The notes under the pieces were generated by a model. That model was not told the origin of the DNA. It did no database searches and worked only from the letters and a program-made list of their open reading frames with translations. 64,000 nt of DNA from Janthinobacterium sp. GW456P. GTDB taxonomy: Bacteria; Pseudomonadota; Gammaproteobacteria; Burkholderiales; Burkholderiaceae_D. Below, piece by piece: positions 17,807 to 27,403 of this stretch. Position 1 is the first letter of the stretch. The number at the start of each line of letters is the position of its first letter. Location of the stretch: positions 116,639 through 180,638 of the forward strand of contig NZ_NEHB01000005.1 of assembly GCF_002127655.1 (NCBI RefSeq). Direction: 5' to 3'. The translations under genes were made by a program, and so were the position numbers.

Positions 17807-20800
17807 ATGCCAGAGATAACAGAATTAAAACTTGTCATTGACTTGACGAAAGCGACCGACACCGCGCAGGTACTGAAAGCAATCAGCGAGGCCAGCCTGG
17901 CTGCGGCCGAGGGCATGAAGGCGGCCAATACGGAGGCGGAGTCGTCGGCGCTATTGCTGCGTGCCCTGGCGGAGCAGGCACGCGACGCCACCGCCGCCTC
18001 GAAGGCCATGGGAGCATTGAATAGCGGTGAGGCGAAGTCGCTGGCCGAAGCATTCAAGGTGGTCAATGGCCTGGGCAATGCCTATTCGAGGCTGGCGGCT
18101 TTCCGCGCCGCAGGTAGCACCGCCACAGCTGGTGCAGGCGCCAAATATGGCGCTTTTGCGTTTGATGAACAGCGCCAGGACAAGCTGGACACGGCAGGCA
18201 AAGAGGCTGCCGATGCCAAGGCAAAGGCGGCACCGGCGGCACCGGCGGCGCCGGCGGCGCCCACGCGCAAATACAGTGAGGCGGAGTGGAAGGAAACAGG
18301 GGAATTTGCCGATAAATTGGCGACAAAACTGGAGAAGGCTTTTGGCAATGTCGGTGGGGTTATCGGGAAAATGACTGCTGCCATGGTCGGCTTCGGCAAG
18401 GCGCAAGAGGATATCGACTTCAACTTCGCCAAGGAAGTGAAAGAAGACCCGTCCGAAAAAGGGCAGGAAAAGGCGCAGGAAAACAAGAAGAAGGCCACGG
18501 TCAAGCAGTATCACGACATGGCGACTGCCGCGAAGGGCTTTTTCAAAGAGAAGTCGGCCGGCTATGAACTCATGGAAAAGGTGGAAAAGGGATTCCGCGC
18601 CTATGAATTTGCCATGAATGCCAAGTCGCTGTTTGAAAAGCTGACGAATATCACCCTTGTGACAACGGCGAAAACTGCGGCGACCACGGCCGAGATTACC
18701 AGTACTGCGGCCTCTGTTGCTCCAGTAGCTGCCGCGGAAGCTGCCAAGTCCAGCGCGTATGGCACGTCGGCTCTCGCCGCGTCGTTGGCTGCGCCATTTC
18801 CCGCCAATATCGGTGCATTTGCGATGGTAGCTGGCATGCTGCTGGCAATTGGGGTCGCTGTTTCCGGTGGTGGCGGTGCCGATACTACGGCCAGGGACCG
18901 GCAGGCGGCCACGGGTACGGGTACGGTGTTGGGGGACTCCAGCGCGAAAAGTAATTCGATTGCAAATTCACTGGAAATCATGGAGAAAAACTCCGGCCTG
19001 GGGCTGGCGTATTCCGCCTCGATGGCCTATTCGCTGCGCCAGGTGGCGACAGGCATTGGTGGCTTGGGCGGGCTGTTGGTGCGTAATTCCGGCGTAACTG
19101 GCGTTATGGCCGCGGATAACAAGGGCAGCGCGGCGGCATTTGGTTCTTCCGCGATTGCCGTTGCAATCACTGGCGGCGTCATTGGACTGACACTCGATAA
19201 GCTGACGGGGGGGCTGGTAGGAAAAATCACGGGCGGCATCCTTGGTTCCATCTTCGGTGGTAAAACGACGACGATCGATACAGGCCTGATGTTGAACAAG
19301 GCTACGCTGGACAGCATTCAGGCGGGCGGGGTATCTGCCAGTCAGTACACGGATACCAAAACGTCGGGCGGCTGGTTTTCCAGTGATAAGAAACGTACGG
19401 CCTTGAGTGGCCTTGATCGCGAAGCGAACGACCAGTTCAGCAAAGTTATTCTCGGCCTGTCCGACACCGTCAAGGCTGCGGCCGGTGTGCTTGGGATGGA
19501 CGGTGATGCATTCAATGCGCGGTTGAAGTCCTTCGTGGTCGATATGGGAAAGATATCGCTGAAAGACCTGAAGGGCGACGAGATTCAGAAAGCGCTGGAA
19601 GCCGCATTCTCCAAGCTGGGCGATGATATGGCCAAGTTTGGCGTTGGTGGCCTGGAGCAGTACCAGAAGGTCGGCGAGGGGTATCTGGAAACCTTGGCGC
19701 GCGTTGCGAATGACTACACGCAGGTGTCGGACGTGCTGGCCGTGTTGGGCAAGTCGTTCAACAGCTCCGGTCTTTCCGCCGTGGCCCTGAGCGAAAGCCT
19801 GATTAATGCGGCTGGCGATCTCGATACCCTGACCAGCGGCACCAGCTTCTTCGTGCAGAACTTCCTGAGCGAAGCCGAGCAGATGGACCCCGTCACCAAG
19901 TCGGTGCGCAGCGCGATGGCGGCGATGGGACAGTCCGGCGTGACGACGAGCGAGCAATTCAAAGCGCTGGTGCTGGCACAGGACTTGAACACGGTCGCCG
20001 GCCAGAACATGTATGTGCAGCTGCTTGCCATCGCCGAGCCGTTCAAGAAGGCGGCCGACTATGCGGCCGACCTTTCCGCCGCCACGGGTGAGCTGGCCGA
20101 AGTGAGCAAGACGGCCAGCGAGATCGCCAGCGAGCGCAGGGATATGCAGCAGCAGTTGAACCAGCTGACGCAAAGCGAAGCGCAGTTGCTGGCGGCTCAA
20201 CGCAGTAGCGTCGCCGAAGTCAATCGGGGGCTGTTCGACCAGATACAGGCCGTCAAGGCGGTGACCAGCGCGAAGGACGCGCTGGCCAAGGCCTACGAGA
20301 CGGAATCGGCGGCGGCCAAGTCGGCGCTGGAAAAGTCGAAATCGTGGGTAACGACCTTAAACGGGCTCAATTCCAGCATGGCGCTGGGCGCCCAGTCGAC
20401 GCTGACGCCTGAGCAGAAATATGCGGAAGCGCGGGCGCAGTTCGAGAAAACCCTGGCGGCCGCGAATGCGGGCGACACGACGGCGCAATCGGGGCTGTCT
20501 GCCGCCGAACAGGCTTTTTTGACGGCATCGCAAGTGGTCAATGCGTCCGACGCCCGCTATGCGGCCGATTATGCCCGCGTGGTGGAAGCGAACAAGGAAG
20601 CGTTGAAATGGGCAGCGGCGCAGGTCGATGTGCAGCAGGCCAGCCTCGATGCGCTCAATGCCCAGGTGTCGGGCTTGATCACCATTAACGACAGCGTGCT
20701 GACGGTGGCGCAGGCCATTGCCGGTCTGCGGGCGGCGATGGGCGGTGCGGCAGACCTCGGGGTGCAGTTCAGCAATCCTCCCGTAGTCGCGGCACTGGCC

Positions 20801-21091
20801 GCGATGACTTCTCCCGTTACGGCGGCCGTCTTCGACCCCGTGCGCTATTCGTCGGCCGCGAACGTTGGTTCCGACGTTCTCGTCGCTGAAATCCGCGGCC
20901 TGCGCGAAGACAACCAGGCCATGCGCGCCGAATTGGAAGGCTTGCGTGCCGACCAGCGGGCGCAAACGGGCGCCACCATCCAGGCCACCTTCGAATCGAA
21001 CGCCAACGCTGCCAGGACGGTGGTCGATGGCGTGGACAAATCGTCCAGGGCATCTGCCTGGGCCAGTGCAGTGAAAGGAGAATACGCATGA
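17807..21091 (+). CDS. tail tape measure protein
   Basis: A 1094-residue protein, by far the longest of the cluster. It sets tail length and lines the tube. It has Ala/Lys-rich coiled-coil segments (residues 1-70, 130-260 and 770-960) and central hydrophobic Gly/Ala-rich stretches near residues 330-370 and 440-480. By the usual scaling of about 1.5 angstrom per residue, the tail would be in the 150 nm range (inference). The start is the ATG giving MPEITELKLVIDLTK; no clear ribosome-binding site precedes it. The next gene overlaps by 4 bases (ATGA). Confidence 0.92.
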   Translation: MPEITELKLVIDLTKATDTAQVLKAISEASLAAAEGMKAANTEAESSALLLRALAEQARDATAASKAMGALNSGEAKSLAEAFKVVNGLGNAYSRLAAFRAAGSTATAGAGAKYGAFAFDEQRQDKLDTAGKEAADAKAKAAPAAPAAPAAPTRKYSEAEWKETGEFADKLATKLEKAFGNVGGVIGKMTAAMVGFGKAQEDIDFNFAKEVKEDPSEKGQEKAQENKKKATVKQYHDMATAAKGFFKEKSAGYELMEKVEKGFRAYEFAMNAKSLFEKLTNITLVTTAKTAATTAEITSTAASVAPVAAAEAAKSSAYGTSALAASLAAPFPANIGAFAMVAGMLLAIGVAVSGGGGADTTARDRQAATGTGTVLGDSSAKSNSIANSLEIMEKNSGLGLAYSASMAYSLRQVATGIGGLGGLLVRNSGVTGVMAADNKGSAAAFGSSAIAVAITGGVIGLTLDKLTGGLVGKITGGILGSIFGGKTTTIDTGLMLNKATLDSIQAGGVSASQYTDTKTSGGWFSSDKKRTALSGLDREANDQFSKVILGLSDTVKAAAGVLGMDGDAFNARLKSFVVDMGKISLKDLKGDEIQKALEAAFSKLGDDMAKFGVGGLEQYQKVGEGYLETLARVANDYTQVSDVLAVLGKSFNSSGLSAVALSESLINAAGDLDTLTSGTSFFVQNFLSEAEQMDPVTKSVRSAMAAMGQSGVTTSEQFKALVLAQDLNTVAGQNMYVQLLAIAEPFKKAADYAADLSAATGELAEVSKTASEIASERRDMQQQLNQLTQSEAQLLAAQRSSVAEVNRGLFDQIQAVKAVTSAKDALAKAYETESAAAKSALEKSKSWVTTLNGLNSSMALGAQSTLTPEQKYAEARAQFEKTLAAANAGDTTAQSGLSAAEQAFLTASQVVNASDARYAADYARVVEANKEALKWAAAQVDVQQASLDALNAQVSGLITINDSVLTVAQAIAGLRAAMGGAADLGVQFSNPPVVAALAAMTSPVTAAVFDPVRYSSAANVGSDVLVAEIRGLREDNQAMRAELEGLRADQRAQTGATIQATFESNANAARTVVDGVDKSSRASAWASAVKGEYA

Positions 21092-22557
21092 CCGATGCGC
21101 AATTTCAGGAATGGCTGCAAAGCTCGTCGGCCATCCGCATGGTGCTGATCGAGGCGCAAGTGAATGTGGCCGGCAGCGAGGTGACGCGGTATATCGCTTC
21201 GCGGCCCTACGTGACCGGCCCGCAGGAGGTGCCTGCGAATACCGCGTACCAGCCGCTGGCCAAGGGCGGCCTGGCCTTCACGGAACAGGTCAGTCTGTCC
21301 GGCGAGGCGGGGCTGTCGGGCGGCGATATCGAACTCGATAACGCCGATGGCGCGCTCGATGGCTGGCTGGGCGACGTCTGGATGAACCGGCCCATCAAGG
21401 CCTGGGCCGGCGATCCCTCCTGGCCGCGGGCCGACTTCCGGCTGGTCTTCGACGGCATCATCGCCGACGTGGCCAGTGCGGGGCGCGAGTCGGTCAACCT
21501 GGTGCTGCGCGACAAACTGCAGCGCCTGAATACGCCGATCTCCGAAGCCAAACTGGGTGGCTCGACGCCGAACAAGGACGCCATCCTGCCGATACCGTTC
21601 GGCGAGTGCCACAACGTGGCGCCCTTGCTGACCAATCCCGCCACCCTGGAATACGGCTTTCTCGGCGCGGTGGAATCGACGTTCGAGGTGCGCACGAACG
21701 GCAAGCCGATCGCCGTGGCCTTGAATGACCAGGCGGGCCGCTTCAAGCTGACGACCGATCCGTTTTCCACCACGATCACGGCCAGCGTGCAGGGCGACAA
21801 GGGCGGCGGCTATGCGCCGCGCATCGCCCCGCTGGTGCAGCGCATCGCCACGGCCTACGGCAAGGTGGCCGACCGTTTTACCGCGGCGGACCTGGACCTG
21901 GCCAATCTGGCTGCCTTCGATGCGGCCCACCCGCAGCCGGTGGGGCTGTATGTTGCGGACCGCACGAACCAGGCGCAGGCCATCCAGCAGCTGGCAGCCA
22001 GCGTGGGCGCCCAGGCGGTCATGTCGCGCACCGGCCAGTTGCGCTTGGTGCAGATCGCCTTGCCTGCCGCCGGCGTGCCGCTGGCGATCGGTCCGGAGCA
22101 GATGCGCGAACGCTCGTTGCGTCCCGCGCAGCGCCTGCCGGTGACGGCGGCCGTGAAGATCGGCTTCGACCGCAACTACACGCTGCAGGCGGGCCTGACG
22201 ACCAGTATTCCGCCCGCGCATGCGGATTTGTATGCCACGGAATGGCTGACCGAAACCGTGGTCGACGAGGCGGTGCGCACGCGTTACCGCCTGTCCGACG
22301 ACCCGGTGCAGAGCGATACCTGCCTCAAGACGCGGGCCGATGCCCGCGCGGAAGCGCAGCGGCGCCTGGCCTTGAGCAAGGTGCCGCGCACCATTTACGA
22401 ATTCGATGGAGAACCCGAGATGATGATGCTGGAACTGGGGCAGCCCGTAACTTTGCGCGCTGAACGTTTTGGCTTGCAGGATGGTGTGCCGGGCGTGGTG
22501 GTGATGCTGTCGCGCCTGTGGCTGACGGGCAGAGTGACGGTTGGGGTGCTGGCATGA
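21088..22557 (+). CDS. tail tip/baseplate protein (489 aa)
   Basis: A 489-residue protein encoded directly after the tape measure gene, where siphophage distal-tail and hub proteins lie. It is rich in beta strands. The first 200 residues contain a possible distal-tail-like beta-sandwich (GEAGLSGGDIELDNADGALDGW), while residues 260-400 look like a hub-type domain. No enzymatic motif is seen. It may stand in for several lambda tip genes (M, L, I) that are missing here. Both ends overlap the neighbouring genes by 4 bases. Confidence 0.7.
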   Translation: MTDAQFQEWLQSSSAIRMVLIEAQVNVAGSEVTRYIASRPYVTGPQEVPANTAYQPLAKGGLAFTEQVSLSGEAGLSGGDIELDNADGALDGWLGDVWMNRPIKAWAGDPSWPRADFRLVFDGIIADVASAGRESVNLVLRDKLQRLNTPISEAKLGGSTPNKDAILPIPFGECHNVAPLLTNPATLEYGFLGAVESTFEVRTNGKPIAVALNDQAGRFKLTTDPFSTTITASVQGDKGGGYAPRIAPLVQRIATAYGKVADRFTAADLDLANLAAFDAAHPQPVGLYVADRTNQAQAIQQLAASVGAQAVMSRTGQLRLVQIALPAAGVPLAIGPEQMRERSLRPAQRLPVTAAVKIGFDRNYTLQAGLTTSIPPAHADLYATEWLTETVVDEAVRTRYRLSDDPVQSDTCLKTRADARAEAQRRLALSKVPRTIYEFDGEPEMMMLELGQPVTLRAERFGLQDGVPGVVVMLSRLWLTGRVTVGVLA

Positions 22558-24035
22558 GCGCGATTGTGGGGGAGCGTGACAAGCTCATCATGAACACCGT
22601 GCCGCGCTTCGCGCCGGCCAACGACCGCGTGCTGCTGTTGGCGGCGACTGCACAGGCGTTCAAGGTGGCCGCCACGACTATCGCCGCCCCTGCCAGCATC
22701 GATTTCACGGCCGGCCTGGTGAACATGCAGGGCCAGGTGGCATTCACCGCCAGCAATGCCAGCGTGCTGACGCGCGTCGGCAACGTGGCCACCCTGGCGT
22801 ATGCCGGCATGGTAGGCGACAGTGTGACGATCACGGCGACCATCGTGGCTGACGGTCTGACCTACACGGCCAGCCAGACGGTGAGCAAGATTTTCGACGG
22901 CCTGACGGGAAACTCGGCACGGATCTGCTATAGCAAGACCAGTTTGCTGTCTCTGGCCGGCGTACCGGCGATGCTCAGCACGGAGGGGGCAACATCCTAT
23001 CCGCCGATTGATACCTGGGGCGCCGGCACGGTATGGCAAGGGTCGCCGCCGCTGTTTGGCGCAGGTGAATCGCTGTACCGGTCCGATGGTATTTTCAATC
23101 CGGCCAGCGGTACGACCAAGTGGGCGGCGCCGTATTTGAATGCGCTGAAGGTGGGGCAGTTGAGTGCGATTTCCGCCGATCTCGGCAAAGTTACTGCCGG
23201 CGATATTTACAGCGCGACGCTGCACGGCGGTAGTGGTTATCCCACCAGTGCCTATGCATGGCCAAACAATGGCGGTAGCGGTTTCCATCTGAGCGAGAGT
23301 GGATTGCTGTTTGGCAATCCGGGACTGGGAAAGTATGTGCAGATCGATGCGGCAGGCAATATCTATGCACCTGGCTTTTCCATCATCAATGGCAGTGCTG
23401 TTTTTAGCGGCAACCTGGACGGCGTCAAGGGCACCTTCTCGGGAGAGTTAAGAGCGGCGAAGGGCAGTTTTGCCGGTGTCTTGGATGCAGCCAAAGGAAA
23501 ATTTTCCGGTGAGCTGGACGCTGTGAAAGGTACATTTTCTGGCGACCTTTCATCTGCGCGCGTGTCTGTTGGCACCGCCTCCGCTGCAACGGCATTTTTC
23601 GAGCCCGGCTATCCATCGATTTCCCTGCAGTCGTCCGCATCCGGGGTATTTGTTAAAGCTTCGTCGCTCAGTTCTGCAGCTGTATTTACGGATTTGGAAG
23701 TACTGTTCAAGCACAACGCTCCAGGGTGGCCTGCCGCGCTCCGTATCCGCTCTGGCAGAGTATTTTTTTCAATCGTTTGCACGGCGGTGGTCGACGATCA
23801 ACTGAGCATCTGGTATCGCATCAATGGCGGGGACTGGCTCTGGTTGAGCGGAGTCCAGGAGCGGCAGGACGGCGATGCTCCTGCCGCAACGGTCTACGGA
23901 CTTACTTTGGACATCAACGTGGGTGACACCGTCCAGTTCGGTGTTTCCGGCACCAATGCATATCTTACCGCTGCGAATATGGGCAAGCTTTATGTTAAAC
24001 AATGTCAGGCGATTGTGATCGCAAGGAATTTTTAA
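22554..24035 (+). CDS. tail tip/host-specificity protein with 11-residue repeats
   Basis: A 493-residue protein. Residues 200-285 (AISADLGKVTAGDIYSATLHGG ... IDAAGNIYAPGFSIINGSAVFSG) resemble the C-terminal region of lambda J-type proteins. Residues 289-335 hold four tandem copies of an 11-residue unit of the form DaaKGtFSGeL, likely a trimeric triangular beta-helix or coiled stalk. The last 150 residues form a separate beta-rich domain that could contact the receptor. It overlaps the previous gene by 4 bases and the next by 1. At under half the length of lambda J it is a minimal version. Confidence 0.7.
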   Translation: MSAIVGERDKLIMNTVPRFAPANDRVLLLAATAQAFKVAATTIAAPASIDFTAGLVNMQGQVAFTASNASVLTRVGNVATLAYAGMVGDSVTITATIVADGLTYTASQTVSKIFDGLTGNSARICYSKTSLLSLAGVPAMLSTEGATSYPPIDTWGAGTVWQGSPPLFGAGESLYRSDGIFNPASGTTKWAAPYLNALKVGQLSAISADLGKVTAGDIYSATLHGGSGYPTSAYAWPNNGGSGFHLSESGLLFGNPGLGKYVQIDAAGNIYAPGFSIINGSAVFSGNLDGVKGTFSGELRAAKGSFAGVLDAAKGKFSGELDAVKGTFSGDLSSARVSVGTASAATAFFEPGYPSISLQSSASGVFVKASSLSSAAVFTDLEVLFKHNAPGWPAALRIRSGRVFFSIVCTAVVDDQLSIWYRINGGDWLWLSGVQERQDGDAPAATVYGLTLDINVGDTVQFGVSGTNAYLTAANMGKLYVKQCQAIVIARNF

Positions 24036-24523
24036 TGGGAACAATAATTATTAACAGTGACGGCACTCAAACAAACGAGCGCACAGGAAAGACGATACCG
24101 CCCCAGCCCAGCGAATATCACGAATATGATGTGGCGGCAGACATGTGGATAGATGCAAGAACGCTGGATGGCGTCAAAGTGCGCACTTGGGATCGCATCA
24201 AGGCGGCACGCTGTGCAGCGGAAGCCGCGGATTTCGCGTGTAATGGCGTCGTGTACCAGGCAGACAAGGATCGCATAGTTGGTGCGACGCAGCTCGCCAT
24301 GATGGCGCAGGCTGCCGTCCAGCCATACAGCATTGACTGGACCTTATCAAATAACACCTACCTGACGCTCGATGCTGCCGGCATGATCGCCGTTGGCGCA
24401 GCTCTGGGGGCGCACGTTGCCGAGGCATTCGCCATTGGCCTTCACTTGCGCCAGCAGATCGCGGCAGCGAATTCCTTTGAAGAACTTGAGGCCATTGTTT
24501 GGCCAGCGCGGAGTGAGGTATGA
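24035..24523 (+). CDS. tail protein, DUF4376-like
   Basis: A 162-residue protein that starts in a TAATG overlap, with AAGGA 9 bases upstream. The N-terminus is a short beta region (GTIIINSDGTQTNERTGKTI). From residue 50 a helical domain follows (VRTWDRIKAARCAAEAADFACNGVVYQADKDR), typical of DUF4376 tail proteins often found beside fibre genes. The function is unknown; a fibre-assembly or tip-decoration role is inferred from position. Confidence 0.65.
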   Translation: MGTIIINSDGTQTNERTGKTIPPQPSEYHEYDVAADMWIDARTLDGVKVRTWDRIKAARCAAEAADFACNGVVYQADKDRIVGATQLAMMAQAAVQPYSIDWTLSNNTYLTLDAAGMIAVGAALGAHVAEAFAIGLHLRQQIAAANSFEELEAIVWPARSEV

Positions 24524-25350
24524 ACAACTTGCGCATCATCCATGACAACGCCGGCGACCGGGCAGTGCTGACCGCGTCCAGCCAGGCTGGCGCGCTGGGG
24601 CCGGCCAACCTGCAGCACGAGGGCAAGTATGACGTGCTGCGATCGCTCGGCCAGGCTTTGACCATTACGGCCACCTGGCCCACGCCCGAGATCATCGGCG
24701 GCGTGGTTCTGCCATTTTGCAACCTGACGCCGACGGCGACGATTCGCGTGCGCGGCTACGTCGAGCCAGGGGATGCCGTACCCGATTTCGATATCGGCAC
24801 CGTGCCGGCATGCGAGTACGCGCGCCTGGGCATGTGGAACTGGGGGGCGCTGCCCCTCGGTGTGAATGCATTCAGCTACGGAGGTGGCACGTATGGCCGC
24901 AGCTGGTTCCAGATGCGCAGCGTCAAAAAACTGGTGATCGACCTGGTCGACCCCGATAACCCTGCCGGCTACATTGAGGTTGCGCGCCTGGTGGCCGGCG
25001 CCTGGTGGAGCCCCGAGCAGAACGCATCTTACGGTGCTGGCGTCACGCCAGGCGATACCAGCAGCCAGTACCGCAATGGCGCCGGCGAGCAGAAAGTCGA
25101 GCGCGGTGCGTTGTACCGAAAACTGTCGATTTCGCTCGACCACATGACGCCACTGGATCGAGCCGAGCTGTGGCGCATCGTGCGCGGGAATGGTCTGTCG
25201 CATCCGCTATTCGTCAGCCTGTTTCCGGACAGCGACGACGTCGAGCTCGAGCAAACTCACCAGGTGTATGGACGCCTGGTCAACTTGGCCGCCATCACCA
25301 CGCCATCTTTCCAGGCATATACCACCACCATTGAAGTCGAGGAGCTGTAA
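24520..25350 (+). CDS. tail-associated protein of unknown function (276 aa)
   Basis: A 276-residue protein, overlapping its neighbours by 4 bases (ATGA) and 1 base (TAATG). The first 170 residues look like a jelly-roll module with aromatic residues (LTITATWPTPEIIGGVVLPFCNL and LVIDLVDPDNPAGYIEVARLVAGAWWSP), as in carbohydrate-binding or collar-type domains. The C-terminal 90 residues contain HMTPLDRAELWRIVRGNG and end in a strand. No enzyme motif is seen. It could be an adaptor between tip and fibre. Confidence 0.6.
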   Translation: MNNLRIIHDNAGDRAVLTASSQAGALGPANLQHEGKYDVLRSLGQALTITATWPTPEIIGGVVLPFCNLTPTATIRVRGYVEPGDAVPDFDIGTVPACEYARLGMWNWGALPLGVNAFSYGGGTYGRSWFQMRSVKKLVIDLVDPDNPAGYIEVARLVAGAWWSPEQNASYGAGVTPGDTSSQYRNGAGEQKVERGALYRKLSISLDHMTPLDRAELWRIVRGNGLSHPLFVSLFPDSDDVELEQTHQVYGRLVNLAAITTPSFQAYTTTIEVEEL

Positions 25351-27335
25351 TGACTGATGCTTTTAAATACGGCCAGCAGGATCTGATCTATCAGCTGAAC
25401 CAGTTGGCCAAGGCGAAGGATATTGTCGATATCCCGCAGAATTCCGCGGCGGCCGCCGCGAGCGCTGCCGCTTCGGCGGCTGCAGCCGCTGCGGCGGCAC
25501 AGTCGGATGGCACTGCTGCCATCGCTGCGTCAAAGGCTGAGGCTGCCCTCAAAGCGCTTGAGGCGCGCTATCTTGGCGCCAAGGCGCTACCGCCAGACGT
25601 CGACAATAATGGCGGTGCGCTGCTGGCCGGCGCGACCTACTGGGACACGGTGCTGAACGGTGGTTGCCTGCGCGTATTCCAGGCTGGCGCCTGGGTGACG
25701 ATACCGGCCAACGTGGCGTCGCAAATCAGCAGCACGCCGGTGGGCGGGATTAGTGCAGCGAATGTGCAGGCGGCGTTGAATGAGCTTGAGCTGAAAAAGG
25801 CGGCAACGACCAGCCTGGCCAAGGTGGCCATTTCCGGCAACAAAGTTGATGTTGGCCTGGGGAATGTAGACAATACCGCCGACGCGTCAAAACCAGTCAG
25901 CGCCGCGGTGGACAGCGCGTTGTCATTGAAAGCCAATGCATATAACGCGGTGTTTGGTGGTGTCATCGGCGGGGATTTCTCCAATGCGATTCATGATGCC
26001 CGTGTGCTGTTGCGTACGACAACAGCGAATGGTCCCACTATTGTTGGCGCGATGCCTAATGGTACCGGTACGGTCGCGCAATTCAATGCCTATGCCGACG
26101 ATAACCCGCAGAATACCTCCTTGGCCTCGCTGGGCGTCGTCAGGGCTGATAGTGTCAGGCTGTCTTCTGCGAAAATTGGTACGGGAAGCTTTCTTCCATT
26201 GAAATTTTATACCGGTGATACGAACACCATGACTCTTGGTATTAACGGTAATGTGAGCGTGGGAGAGCAGCGTCCGGTTGCCGGCTATCGGTATCTGGAT
26301 GTGGTGAACGAGGCCAGCGGAACGGGCAATTGTTCGATCATGAGGCTGATTACAAAGGCGACATCGGGGGCCGGATCCACGTCGGCGGATATGTTGAAGA
26401 ATTCCAACGGTCAGTTTGCGATTATTAACTACGAGCCTAGCAGTGCCGGAACCATTTATTTCAAAACCAGTACGTCAGACGCGATGCTGTTTCCTGGCGG
26501 ATTTCAGGTCAATGCGCCTGGCCAGAATACAGTGGCGGTCAAATCCGCAGGGGGCTACACAGCGCTGGCGCTGGACGCGGCGCAGGGCCAGGCATCGTAT
26601 ATTTTTAGTTATAACAATGCGATCGAGCATGGGCGTGCTTGGTTTGATAATAATGCAATACTGGGTGGTTTCAATATCGCAGTAAAGCGAGCAGGTGTTT
26701 TAACTGCCATACTTTGCGTGCAAGGAGATTACGTCTACCCATTCGAAGACAATGTGATTGGGTTGGGCAGCTTCAACCGGCGCTGGACAAATGTATACGC
26801 TTCTTCTGGTGCGGTTCAGACATCCGACGCCAGGCATAAATCGCCAGTCCTTGCCATGTCTGAGCACGAAATTGCGGCTGCAAGCCAATTGGCCAGAGAA
26901 ATAGGTAAGTATCGCTTCCTGGATGCAGTGAAGGAGAAGGGCGCTGCAGCGCGTCAGCATGTTGGCATGACGGTGCAACGGGCAATCGCTGTCATGGAAA
27001 GTCACCAGCTCGATCCGCTCGCCTACGGCTTTATTTGCTATGACGAGTGGGGCGAAAAAACCACCGAGCACCCCGAGATCCAGCCGCCGGATCAAATGCC
27101 CCCACCTGTTGTGAACCACCATGAAGCCATGGGCGCTGGTGAGGCCTTCGACGAAATGCTCACTGTGGGAAATACCGCCCCTGGCGCGGTTCAAGCTGCT
27201 CGAACGGTAGTCCAACCCGCTGGCAGTATCTACAGTTTCCGTCCTGATGAATTAAATCTGTTTATCGCGCGTGGCCAGGCCGCCCGCCAGGATCAGCTGG
27301 AACTGCGGCTTGCTGCACTTGAGCTTGCTGGCTAG
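25350..27335 (+). CDS. tail fibre with C-terminal S74 intramolecular chaperone
   Basis: A 661-residue trimeric fibre candidate. Residues 30-75 form an Ala-rich coiled region, residues 100-490 are beta-rich with GLGNVDNTADASKPVS, a common fibre repeat, and residues 491-661 form an S74-type chaperone. The autocleavage motif TSDARHK has its Ser at residue 492. After folding, the chaperone should be released between Thr/Ser491-492. This gene most likely fixes the killing spectrum. Base composition in the middle (25.9-26.8 kb) is more AT-rich than in the tube gene, as expected of a diversified receptor-binding region. Confidence 0.87.
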   Translation: MTDAFKYGQQDLIYQLNQLAKAKDIVDIPQNSAAAAASAAASAAAAAAAAQSDGTAAIAASKAEAALKALEARYLGAKALPPDVDNNGGALLAGATYWDTVLNGGCLRVFQAGAWVTIPANVASQISSTPVGGISAANVQAALNELELKKAATTSLAKVAISGNKVDVGLGNVDNTADASKPVSAAVDSALSLKANAYNAVFGGVIGGDFSNAIHDARVLLRTTTANGPTIVGAMPNGTGTVAQFNAYADDNPQNTSLASLGVVRADSVRLSSAKIGTGSFLPLKFYTGDTNTMTLGINGNVSVGEQRPVAGYRYLDVVNEASGTGNCSIMRLITKATSGAGSTSADMLKNSNGQFAIINYEPSSAGTIYFKTSTSDAMLFPGGFQVNAPGQNTVAVKSAGGYTALALDAAQGQASYIFSYNNAIEHGRAWFDNNAILGGFNIAVKRAGVLTAILCVQGDYVYPFEDNVIGLGSFNRRWTNVYASSGAVQTSDARHKSPVLAMSEHEIAAASQLAREIGKYRFLDAVKEKGAAARQHVGMTVQRAIAVMESHQLDPLAYGFICYDEWGEKTTEHPEIQPPDQMPPPVVNHHEAMGAGEAFDEMLTVGNTAPGAVQAARTVVQPAGSIYSFRPDELNLFIARGQAARQDQLELRLAALELAG

Positions 27336-27358
27336 CCATCTACTTGTTACCACTTCAA

Positions 27359-27378
27359 CCCGCCTCGGCGGGTTTTTT
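27359..27378 (+). terminator. terminator between fibre and lysis genes
   Basis: CCCGCC and GGCGGG pair across TC and are followed by six Ts. It ends the structural part and precedes the holin ATG by 25 bases. Confidence 0.8.
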
Positions 27379-27403
27379 CATTTCCACCACCTGAAAGGCA
27401 ATC

